DNA of 64,000 nucleotides, taken from the NCBI RefSeq assembly GCF_036997615.1, contig NZ_JAWLQA010000006.1, one strand, 5' to 3'. The notes beneath the pieces are model-generated. The model saw only the letters and a list, made by a program, of their open reading frames with translations. It searched no databases and was not told where the DNA came from. This stretch comes from Brachyspira sp949287565. Its GTDB lineage: Bacteria; Spirochaetota; Brachyspiria; Brachyspirales; Brachyspiraceae. Shown here in pieces: positions 18,223 to 26,641 of this stretch (position 1 is its first letter; each line of letters begins with the position of its first letter). The position numbers were made by a program, and so were the translations under genes.

Positions 18223-18257
18223 TTCGGCAAAATCTCTTTATCAGATATTCTGCCGAA
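18223..18257 (-). promoter_or_regulatory. Intercistronic stem-loop between permease and hydratase genes
   Basis: TTCGGCA / TGCCGAA outer stem with partly paired inner segments on the minus strand, in the 112-nt gap of an otherwise tight operon. No T-run follows on the minus strand, so it is more likely an mRNA processing or stability element than a full terminator. Confidence 0.55.
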
Positions 18258-18285
18258 AAATATTTAATTTTTTTATATTATAATA

Positions 18286-19686
18286 TTATACAATACCAAA
18301 GATTGAATAAAGTACAATACAAATAGCAACTGTTATTACTGGAATTATAGCAGTACACATTGCAATATCTCCATAAGATTCTCTGTGAGTCATACCAGTA
18401 ACTGCAAGAACTGTGATAACCGCACCATTGTGAGGCATAGTATCCAAACCGCCGCAAGCCATAGAAGCTATTCTGTGAAGAACTTGAGGGTCTATATTAG
18501 CAGCTAAAGCATCTTTTAAATATACATCAGCAAGAGCTTCAAGAGCTATACTTAATCCGCCTGATGCTGAACCTGTTATACCAGCAAGTGCAGATACTGA
18601 AATAGCTTCTGATACAAGAGGGTTAGAAGAAAGTCCTAATAAAGCACCTTTTACAACAGCAAATGCAGCCATTGCAGCTATAACACTTCCATAACCAACC
18701 TCAGAAGCAGTATTCATTACAGCAAGGAATGATCCTGATACTCCGTCAGTAAGAGTTTTAATAACGTTTTTCATTCTTTTTAAGTTAAGAAGAATTGCAG
18801 CTATTATAGAAATTACTAATGAAACAATTAAACTCCAGTTTCCTACAACTTTTGAAGATTCTGTTCCGTAACTTTCAAGATAAGAAAGATCTAATTTAGG
18901 GAATACAAATTTAGAAGCGATAATTCCTACAATTATAACTAGCAATATAGGAAGAACTGCAATTATGAACGGAGGTATATTTTTTGAATTTTCTCCTGTA
19001 TTATCAATGGCAGGTTCATTTTGATGTACTCCGTATCCTTCGCCTTTAGCCATAGCTTTTTTTGCTCTTCTTTGAAGCCATATAACCCCGCTTGTTCCCA
19101 TTAATATAGCCCCGATTATTCCAAGAATAGGAGCTGCATAAGCATCAGTTCCGAAATACTGCATAGGAATAGCATTCTGAATTTGAGGTGTTCCTGGTAA
19201 GGCTGTCATTGTGAAAGTAAAAGCTCCTGCAGCAATTGATCCGGGAATAAATCTTTTAGGTATTCCTGCTTCTCTGAATAAAGCTGCTGCAACAGGATAA
19301 ATAGCAAAAGCTACTACAAATAAAGATACTCCGCCGTAAGTAAGTATAGCACAAGCAAGAACTATAGCAAGTATAGCTTTTTCTTTACCAAATTTTTCAC
19401 AAACAAAATATGAAATACTTCTTGCTGAACCAGTGTCATCCATTACTTTACCAAATATAGCTCCAAGCAAGAAAATAGGGAAATAAGTTCTTACATATCC
19501 TGCCAAACTGTTCATAAAAGTTTCTGTATATGTAGCTAAAACATGAATATTTCCGCTGTCAATACCGCCCATTATTGCTGCTAAACAAGCAAGAATAGGT
19601 GCTATGATTAAAACCGAAAATCCCCTATACGCTAAATACATCAAAAGTATCAGCGATAATACAATACCAATTGTTCCAAATACCAT
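18286..19686 (-). CDS. GntP-family permease, probable hydroxy-acid or short-chain acid uptake
   Basis: 466 residues with about 12 hydrophobic segments. The pattern of MDDTGSARSI, the AIxxYGGVSLFVVAFA region and the C-terminal HNGAVITVLAVTGMTH block fits the GntP/DsdX family of proton symporters. Members next to CoA-transferases (for example the YxjC type of bacilli) are thought to import beta-hydroxybutyrate or acetoacetate. It lies 32 nt after the CoA-transferase gene, with an AAAGGAGA site. The substrate here is inferred from neighbours only. Confidence 0.82.
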   Translation of the reverse strand: MVFGTIGIVLSLILLMYLAYRGFSVLIIAPILACLAAIMGGIDSGNIHVLATYTETFMNSLAGYVRTYFPIFLLGAIFGKVMDDTGSARSISYFVCEKFGKEKAILAIVLACAILTYGGVSLFVVAFAIYPVAAALFREAGIPKRFIPGSIAAGAFTFTMTALPGTPQIQNAIPMQYFGTDAYAAPILGIIGAILMGTSGVIWLQRRAKKAMAKGEGYGVHQNEPAIDNTGENSKNIPPFIIAVLPILLVIIVGIIASKFVFPKLDLSYLESYGTESSKVVGNWSLIVSLVISIIAAILLNLKRMKNVIKTLTDGVSGSFLAVMNTASEVGYGSVIAAMAAFAVVKGALLGLSSNPLVSEAISVSALAGITGSASGGLSIALEALADVYLKDALAANIDPQVLHRIASMACGGLDTMPHNGAVITVLAVTGMTHRESYGDIAMCTAIIPVITVAICIVLYSIFGIV

Positions 19687-19718
19687 ATAAATGTCTCCTT
19701 TTAATTAATTATATTTAT

Positions 19719-21278
19719 TTAAAATACTAATCCCATTTTTTTATCAATAAATATTTTTGAATCCATTTTCTTCAAGTCATCAGCTACAATAGGCTTGAAT
19801 TCCATTTGATCCAATATGTCTTTTTGAAGATCTACACCAGGAGCTATTTCTATAAGTTTTAATCCCTCTTTAACAAGAGTGAAAACAGCTCTTTCAGTTA
19901 CATAAGTAACTTTTTTATTGTTTTTATTAGCAATTTTACCGCTGAACGTAATTTGTTCTACATCTTTAATAAATTTCTTAACTTTTCCTTCCTGAAGAAT
20001 TCTAAGCTCTCCGTTTTCAACACCTATTTTTAGTCCTCCTGTTGTAAAAGTTCCTAAAAATACTACTTCTTTGGCATTCTGCGTTATATTAATAAATCCG
20101 CCGCATCCTGCAATCTTTGGTCCGAATTTAGAAACATTAATATTTCCATATTGGTCGCATTGAGCAAGCCCTAAAAACGCCATATCCAATCCTCCTCCGT
20201 CATAGAAGTCAAATTGATACGGCTGATCAACTATTGCTGTTGCATTGAATGTAGCACCAAAGCTGCCCCCCCCCATAGGTGTTCCGCCTATTGCTCCGGG
20301 CTCAACGGTAGGTGTGAAGTATTCTTCCTGACCTTCTTCATTTACTACCATAGATATAACTTCAGGCATTCCTATGCCGTAGTTTAATATTTTTTTGCTT
20401 CTATCTAAAAGCATTGCACATCTTCTTGCAATGATTTTTCTTTCATCAAGTTTTACTTCTTTAAGACTTCCTTCTACAACGAAGTTATTTTTAACATATC
20501 CCACATTATAATATTCTCCGAAAGTCTGCATATGATTTTCAGGATTTTCAGCTACAACCACATAATCTACTAAAATTCCTGGAATTTTTACTTCTTTTGG
20601 AGGTATGCTTCCTCTTTTTACTTTTGCTTTAACTTGAACAAAGACTTTTCCCCCACTATTTTTAGCGGCAGTTGCTATGGATAAACCTTCAAGAGTAAGG
20701 GCTTCTTCTTCATAAGAAATATTTCCGTCTTCATCTGCATAAGTTCCTCTCAATATGGCATAATCCAGTTTAGGAGCATGATAAAACAGCAAATCCTGAC
20801 CTTTAAATTTGCATCTCTCAACGATATCTTCTGTTGTTATGCTGTTAAGTTTTCCTCCTTGAAGTTCAGGATCTACAAAAGTTCCAAGTCCTACATGCGA
20901 AAGTATTCCTGGTTTCCCAGCAGCCATTTCTCTAAACATTTGTACTATAACTCCCTGAGGAAGATTATAGGCTTCAATTTCATTGTTATTTGCCAATTCC
21001 CCAAGTCTTGGAGCTAATCCCAAATGTCCTGCAACAACTCTTTTTAAAAGTCCTTTATGGCCTAAACGTCCTGACCCTTTTACTTTACCGTCTCCTGTTC
21101 CTGCTCCAAAAATAATGCTTAAATTATTAGGGTATCCTTTTTCTAAAAAGGATTTTTCAATTTGAATTAAAATTTCTTCAGGAACACCTATGCCTACAAA
21201 TCCGTCCAAACCTATAAAAGAGCTGCTGTCAATAAGTTCGCTGACTTGACTTGCTTTTATAAATTTTACTTTATCCAT
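19719..21278 (-). CDS. Acyl-CoA:acetate/3-ketoacid CoA-transferase, fused subunits
   Basis: 519 residues, both halves of a family I CoA-transferase in one chain (YdiF/propionate CoA-transferase type). FGAGTGDGKVKGSGRLGHKG is the N-half glycine motif. TVEPG places the likely catalytic Glu at 326, followed by AIGGTPMGGGSFG. It would transfer CoA between acetyl-CoA and a short carboxylate, activating an imported acid. First gene of the operon, RBS GAGGAGG. The codons for M335 to G338 create a run of nine G on the coding strand (20266-20274), ten residues after the catalytic Glu, an unusual tract in this AT-rich genome and a possible slippage site. Confidence 0.92.
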   Translation of the reverse strand: MDKVKFIKASQVSELIDSSSFIGLDGFVGIGVPEEILIQIEKSFLEKGYPNNLSIIFGAGTGDGKVKGSGRLGHKGLLKRVVAGHLGLAPRLGELANNNEIEAYNLPQGVIVQMFREMAAGKPGILSHVGLGTFVDPELQGGKLNSITTEDIVERCKFKGQDLLFYHAPKLDYAILRGTYADEDGNISYEEEALTLEGLSIATAAKNSGGKVFVQVKAKVKRGSIPPKEVKIPGILVDYVVVAENPENHMQTFGEYYNVGYVKNNFVVEGSLKEVKLDERKIIARRCAMLLDRSKKILNYGIGMPEVISMVVNEEGQEEYFTPTVEPGAIGGTPMGGGSFGATFNATAIVDQPYQFDFYDGGGLDMAFLGLAQCDQYGNINVSKFGPKIAGCGGFINITQNAKEVVFLGTFTTGGLKIGVENGELRILQEGKVKKFIKDVEQITFSGKIANKNNKKVTYVTERAVFTLVKEGLKLIEIAPGVDLQKDILDQMEFKPIVADDLKKMDSKIFIDKKMGLVF

Positions 21279-21316
21279 TTACTGCCTCCTCAAAGTATTA
21301 AAATAGTTTATAATCC

Positions 21317-21345
21317 AGTATAGTATATTTTTTTTGTAAAATCAA
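21317..21345 (-). promoter_or_regulatory. Candidate promoter of the CoA-transferase/Etf operon
   Basis: Minus strand TTGATT, 17-nt spacer, TATACT, about 40 nt upstream of the first start codon. Good match to a sigma-70 promoter. Confidence 0.6.
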
Positions 21346-22038
21346 ATGCATAATGTTATAAAATAAATATTTTATTTAATATTGAAACTAAAAATACACA
21401 AATTTTAAGAATATTGTGTCCAAGTATTGCTTAATTTTGATAAATACCTAATATCTACATTATAATTTCTATCAAAAATGTATACGAAATGTCATTATAT
21501 TTTTTTTAGATTTTAATTAATTTTTCATTAGTTTTTTATAATATTAATTCTAGACTACAAAAAATAATATAAACGTTTCATAATTATAAAAAACTATAAA
21601 ATAGGGGATTGTGGTATTATAAAAATAATAACAAATTACCTAATATTGAACTTTGACATATTAAAATACTTTTCTTTGATCAATGATAAATAAGATTGAC
21701 ATTATTTGTTACATACAATAAAAATATTTTTTAAATATTGTTCCTACTATAATGTAGAAAATAATTATTTTATATGATTACAAGCAAAAATTGTGAGTAA
21801 ATAGCTAATAAATAAAATATACACTCACAATGTTTATAAAAAAAATACATATAAAACTACCTATAGTTTATAGTGCTATTTTTTAAAGTGATGATAAAAA
21901 TACGTAAATATTTTTTAAACAACTTTATTAATGATAAAATTATATACGAACTAGTTTAAAAAACTATAAACAGACAACTAATAACTTTAATCGTCAGCTA
22001 TTGTAAATGAGTCTATATATAAACAATAATAAAAATTA
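21346..22038. other. Gene-free AT-rich gap
   Basis: About 690 bases without a credible gene. The only clear structure is a 9-bp inverted repeat ATTGTGAGT / ACTCACAAT at 21790-21831 with a 24-nt spacer, which could be part of a terminator or a decayed element. Several TTGACA-like hexamers occur but no well-formed promoter. Confidence 0.4.
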
Positions 22039-22605
22039 TTAGTTTTTAGTCCTTTTGAATTCTGATAAAGACATACATTTGATATTTTGAGATCTTGCTT
22101 TATTCTTTAAATTATTATCATCTGTAACTATTACAACATTTTTATTTGGAAACTTCATTGCAGTTGCAAGTATTTTATTATCATTATTTCTCATATCAAA
22201 ATCTTTTGGTAAAGCATGTTCTCTATATTTTTCTATACGTACATTTGATTTATTAATAGCTCTTATAGCATTACTTGCCTTTTGTGATCTATTTTTATCC
22301 AATTTTAATTTATCCAATTCTTCTAAAACGATAATAGGTACAATATAACTTCTATTCCTTTTTGGTTTACTAATTAAAGTAGGATCATTCATTAAAGCAT
22401 TAGTATCAAATACATATGATATTACGACTTTATTTTTTACACCGCCAACAGATGATTTAGAAGGTTTTAATATCTTACCTATAAAATTGATTACTGAACC
22501 TATATTAGAAAATATTTTTTTCATATTAATTTTATTATTATTTTTTTTACTATAATTTCTTTTATAATTTCTATTATTATTTCTATTATAATTTCTTTTA
22601 TGCAT
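22039..22605 (-). CDS. PIN-domain protein with basic Asn-rich N-terminus
   Basis: 188 residues from the ATG at 22605 (GGAT about 7 nt upstream); an in-frame ATG at 22659 has no ribosome site. The first 30 residues are Asn/Arg/Lys/Tyr repeats (KRNYNRNNNRNYKRN), probably a disordered nucleic-acid-binding tail. From about residue 62 a PIN domain follows with acidic residues in VFDTNALMND, VLEELDKLK, DNKILATA and VTDDNNLKNKA, the four-acid metal site of PIN ribonucleases. It resembles the PIN half of PhoH2/YlaK-type proteins, but the PhoH ATPase is absent. No antitoxin gene is adjacent. Confidence 0.8.
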   Translation of the reverse strand: MHKRNYNRNNNRNYKRNYSKKNNNKINMKKIFSNIGSVINFIGKILKPSKSSVGGVKNKVVISYVFDTNALMNDPTLISKPKRNRSYIVPIIVLEELDKLKLDKNRSQKASNAIRAINKSNVRIEKYREHALPKDFDMRNNDNKILATAMKFPNKNVVIVTDDNNLKNKARSQNIKCMSLSEFKRTKN

Positions 22606-22804
22606 ATATATATCCAATTTTTTAATACCATAATTATAAAACAATTTTACAAAAAACATTTAATTTGTCAAACTTTTTTATTAAAATAAAAATAAATATA
22701 TCATTAAAAAGTAATTATCAAATCTTGTATACTTGTATAATAAAAAAAAAAATATATACTATAAACCTAATATGAATATATATATTTTTGGGATTGCATA
22801 AATA

Positions 22805-24253
22805 ATGAATAAAAAAAATATAGTTATAATTGGGGCAGGAAATGCAGGGGAAACTCTTGCATCCGAAATATTAACTTCTGATGATAACAACGAATATAAT
22901 ATACTTTGTTTTTTAGATGATGACGAAAATAAGAAGCAAGTGAATATTAAAAATCACTCTATTGATGTAAAAGGAAAGATTAAAGATATAGAAAACACAA
23001 TAGAATATTATAAAAATCATAATATAGAAATAGAAGAAATCATCATTGCAATTCCTACTTTAAAACAAAAGGAACTTCTTGAAATATTGGACATTATATA
23101 TCCTACCGGAATAAAATATAAAATACTTCCTTGTTTCTTTGAGATAATAAAAGGTAATGCCTCTATAAAAGATATTAGAAATATAGAGCCGTCTGATTTG
23201 CTAGGACGTGAAGAGATTGGTTTTGATGAAAAGGAAATATCTGCATACTATGAGAATAAAACAATACTTGTTACAGGCGGAGGCGGTTCTATAGGAAGCG
23301 AGCTTGTAAGACAATTAATCACATTGCCTGTAAAAAAAGTTATGGCTTTGGATAATTCTGAAAGTGCTATACATTCTCTTATAATGTCGTTAAATGATAG
23401 AAAGAACGAAAAGAACAAACATAAATTCCAATATATAATTTCAAATGTCAGAGATTATGTCAAAGTTGATAAAATTTTAAAAGAAGAAAATCCGGATATA
23501 ATTTTCCATGCAGCAGCTCATAAGCATTTACCTTTTATGGAAGCCTATCCTGAAGAAGCAATTAAAAATAATATACTAGCAACAGAAAATATTGCCACTC
23601 TTGCAATTAAAAACAATATAAAAAACTTTGTATTCATATCAACAGACAAAGCAGTTCGTCCTACTTCATTGATGGGAGCAAGCAAAAGAATATGTGAAAG
23701 AATGATAATGTCTTTATCTCATGAACAAAATAATACAGCATTTAAAATAACAAGATTCGGTAATGTTTTAGGAAGCAGCGGAAGCGTTATACCTGTATTT
23801 GAAAAACAGATTAGAGAGGGTAAGCCATTAACTGTAACTCATCCTGAAATGGTAAGATTTTTTATGTCTATAAGAGAAGCTGCAAGACTAGTTATTAAAG
23901 CATGCACTTTAAATGACGGAATAATATTTACTTTGGATATGGGAAAGCCTGTTAAAATTCTAGACTTAGCTAAAAACATGCTAAAAATGTACGGACTTAC
24001 TGAAAAAGATATACCTATAATATTTACAGGAATCAGAGAAGGTGAAAAACTTTATGAAGAAATTTTAATGGACGATGAAACATTAATACCTTCTCAGTAT
24101 AAAAAATTATTCATAGCAAAAGACACTGTAAAATGCTTAACTCCTGAAGAACGTAAAGTAATGATTGATGCATTTGATATTGCCTCACTAGATGCTGACA
24201 AAGAAACAATAAAAATGCTTATGCGTAAGTATATTGAAGAGTATACCGGATAA
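22805..24253 (+). CDS. Nucleotide-sugar 4,6-dehydratase/epimerase, soluble CapD/FlaA1-like
   Basis: 482 residues. The N-terminal Rossmann-like domain (about 1-140, starting VIIGAGNAGE) resembles the CoA-binding/sugar-sensing part of CapD-type proteins. The catalytic SDR domain begins TILVTGGGGSIGSEL (about 152) and has HAAAHKHLP and STDKAVRPTSLMGASKR, the last with the catalytic Lys in the atypical FlaA1-like active site. It would act on UDP-GlcNAc or a similar sugar for surface polysaccharide or flagellin glycosylation. The four N-terminal transmembrane helices of membrane-bound family members are missing, so it is cytosolic. It stands alone. Confidence 0.85.
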   Translation: MNKKNIVIIGAGNAGETLASEILTSDDNNEYNILCFLDDDENKKQVNIKNHSIDVKGKIKDIENTIEYYKNHNIEIEEIIIAIPTLKQKELLEILDIIYPTGIKYKILPCFFEIIKGNASIKDIRNIEPSDLLGREEIGFDEKEISAYYENKTILVTGGGGSIGSELVRQLITLPVKKVMALDNSESAIHSLIMSLNDRKNEKNKHKFQYIISNVRDYVKVDKILKEENPDIIFHAAAHKHLPFMEAYPEEAIKNNILATENIATLAIKNNIKNFVFISTDKAVRPTSLMGASKRICERMIMSLSHEQNNTAFKITRFGNVLGSSGSVIPVFEKQIREGKPLTVTHPEMVRFFMSIREAARLVIKACTLNDGIIFTLDMGKPVKILDLAKNMLKMYGLTEKDIPIIFTGIREGEKLYEEILMDDETLIPSQYKKLFIAKDTVKCLTPEERKVMIDAFDIASLDADKETIKMLMRKYIEEYTG

Positions 24254-24291
24254 TTTTTTTATTATTGATAATTTATATATTAAATTTAAAA

Positions 24292-24704
24292 TAACGCAGT
24301 AAATTTAATATAGTGCGGATACAGAGTAATTTTTTATAGATACTATGCTATTAATAATATTATAGTTTTCTTTAAATAAAAAAATGTATCATATTCATAT
24401 CATTTTTATTTTGTCTTTTTGGCAAATTAAGATATTAAATTTAAAGTAATGCTGTAAATTTAAGATGGCGGTAGATGTAATTTAAGTTTTTAATCTATTT
24501 ACATCCCCACCCTTTAGACTTTATAATTTATATTTGATATTTTTGTTTTTTATTCTCTTATTACTTAATTACAAATATTAACGCCCACCCAAGATTTTTT
24601 AAATTTATTGCCTACACACCGCACGCTTAAGTAAAATTTAAAATATAAGCTATGTTAAAATTATAATTCAAACAATAAATAAAAGCGTATCTACCGTGCG
24701 TTAA
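24292..24704. repeat. Modular GC-block repeat, partly decayed
   Basis: A degenerate A arm (AACGCAGTAA at about 24293) begins 40 nt after the dehydratase stop. Clear C' CCCCACCCTTTAG (about 24515), B' CGCCCACCCAAG (about 24582) and an A pair ACCGCACGC / ACCGTGCGTTA (24617-24703) follow, the latter ending 26 nt from the lepA stop. The left B and C blocks are worn away. Confidence 0.65.
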
Positions 24705-24729
24705 AAAATACAATAAATTTATTTAAAAA

Positions 24730-26541
24730 TTACTTTGTGTTGTCATCTGTCTTAAGTACGCTTATAAATGCATCCTGAGGTATCTCAACATTACCGATAG
24801 CCTTCATTCTCTTCTTACCCTCTTTCTGCTTTTCAAGAAGCTTTCTCTTTCTTGTGATGTCACCACCATAACATTTGGCTGTAACATTCTTTCTTAATGC
24901 ACTTATATTCTCACGTGCTATAATACGTCCGCCTATTGCAGCCTGTAATGGAATCTGGAACATATGCTTTGGAATAAGATGCTTTAATTTTTCTATGATT
25001 TGTCTGCCTCTAGTTTCAGCATTGCTTCTATGCGACATAAATGATAATGCATCCACCACTTCGCCATGAACAAGTATATCAATTTTTTCTATTTGACTTT
25101 CTCTGAAATCTGAAAAATCATAATCGAATGAAGCATAACCTCTTGATATAGATTTCAATTTATCATAAAAGTCATATACTACTTCGATTAATGGCAAGTC
25201 AAATTTAATCTCTGCCCTCTTATCATCTAAATAAGTTAATGATGTTTGTGTGCCTCTTCTGTCTATACAAAGAGAAATAATATTTCCTAAATAATCGGTT
25301 GGTACTATTATAAGAGCATTTATAAAAGGCTCATAACATTTTTCTATATACTGACCAGACGGAAAATCTGCAGGATTATCAATTAATTTTTCTTCGCCGT
25401 TTGTAAGTTTTAATTTTACTTCTACTGAAGGACTAGTTATTACAAGATTAAGATTAAACTCCCTTTCAAGACGCTCTTGAACAATCTCTAAATGCAAAAG
25501 CCCTAAGAATCCGCATCTGTATCCGAAACCTAAAGCAATAGAACGCTCAGGCTCATAAACTAAAGAAGCATCATTTAATTTTAATTTTTCTAATGCCTTT
25601 TGTAAGTTTGTATAATCTTCATCTTCAGCAGGGAAAATGCCGGCAAATACCATTGGCAAAACTTCCTTATATCCTATCAAAGGTTCATCTGAAGGATCTT
25701 CTTCAAGTGTGATAGTGTCCCCTATTTTTATATCGGATATGTTTTTAATGCCCGCAATAATATAACCAACTTCTCCGCTTTTTAATCCATTAGCAGATTT
25801 AAGCCCAAGCAAAAGAGTTCCGCATTCTTCAACTTCATACTTCGCTTTAGTTTCCATTAAAAGAAGTTTATCATCTTTCTTAATAGAGCCGTCAAATATT
25901 CTCACTATCATAACAGCACCGCGGAAAGGATCATAATAAGAATCGAATATTAAAGCTCTTGTTTTTTTGTTAGTATTATCCTTTGGAGCAGGTATCATTT
26001 TAACAACTGCTTCAAGTATCTCATCTATGCCTATATCATTTTTTGCACTTGCCAAAACTATATCATCTTTATTTACACCAAACTCTTTTTCCATCTGCTC
26101 TTTACAAAGTTCAATATTAGCAGCAGGCAAATCTATTTTATTTATAACGGGTACAATCTCCAAATTATTTTCAAAAGCAAGATAAAAATTAGAAATAGTT
26201 TGAGCTTCAACACCCTGAGCAGCATCAACTACAAGTATAGCACCTTCACAAGCAGCAAGAGAACGAGAAACTTCATAATTAAAGTCAACGTGTCCCGGTG
26301 TATCTATCAAATTAAGAGTATATACTTCACCATCTTTAGCCTGATATGATAATTTAACGGCCTGACTCTTTATTGTTATTCCTCTCTCTCTTTCTATATC
26401 CATAGAGTCTAATATTTGAGCTTTCATCTCTCTGCTTGATACTGCTTTTGTATGTTCTATGATTCTGTCAGCTAATGTACTTTTTCCATGGTCAACATGT
26501 GCTATAATACAAAAATTTCTGATTTTTTCTGCGTATGACAT
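24730..26541 (-). CDS. lepA: Elongation factor 4 (LepA)
   Basis: 603 residues, full length. AHVDHGKST (G1), the RERGITIK block, DTPGHVD and NKID define the translational GTPase. The C-terminal domain specific to EF-4 includes ALSFMSHRSNAETRGRQIIE and KCYGGDITRKRKLLEKQKEG. It back-translocates or remodels stalled ribosomes. The start has an AAGGAT site, and the promoter at 26602-26630 is nearly identical to that of the neighbouring restriction-modification gene. Confidence 0.97.
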   Translation of the reverse strand: MSYAEKIRNFCIIAHVDHGKSTLADRIIEHTKAVSSREMKAQILDSMDIERERGITIKSQAVKLSYQAKDGEVYTLNLIDTPGHVDFNYEVSRSLAACEGAILVVDAAQGVEAQTISNFYLAFENNLEIVPVINKIDLPAANIELCKEQMEKEFGVNKDDIVLASAKNDIGIDEILEAVVKMIPAPKDNTNKKTRALIFDSYYDPFRGAVMIVRIFDGSIKKDDKLLLMETKAKYEVEECGTLLLGLKSANGLKSGEVGYIIAGIKNISDIKIGDTITLEEDPSDEPLIGYKEVLPMVFAGIFPAEDEDYTNLQKALEKLKLNDASLVYEPERSIALGFGYRCGFLGLLHLEIVQERLEREFNLNLVITSPSVEVKLKLTNGEEKLIDNPADFPSGQYIEKCYEPFINALIIVPTDYLGNIISLCIDRRGTQTSLTYLDDKRAEIKFDLPLIEVVYDFYDKLKSISRGYASFDYDFSDFRESQIEKIDILVHGEVVDALSFMSHRSNAETRGRQIIEKLKHLIPKHMFQIPLQAAIGGRIIARENISALRKNVTAKCYGGDITRKRKLLEKQKEGKKRMKAIGNVEIPQDAFISVLKTDDNTK

Positions 26542-26601
26542 TTATTAAAATATATCCTTATATTAAAAATTGATAAAAATTATTCTTATTAGTGATGATA
26601 C

Positions 26602-26630
26602 ATTATAATATAGTGATTATGTTTTTGCAA
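26602..26630 (-). promoter_or_regulatory. Promoter of lepA
   Basis: Minus strand TTGCAA, 17-nt spacer, perfect TATAAT; predicted 5' leader about 55 nt. Part of a 33-base sequence repeated almost exactly at 30141-30173. Confidence 0.8.
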
Positions 26631-26641
26631 ATAAATTTTAA

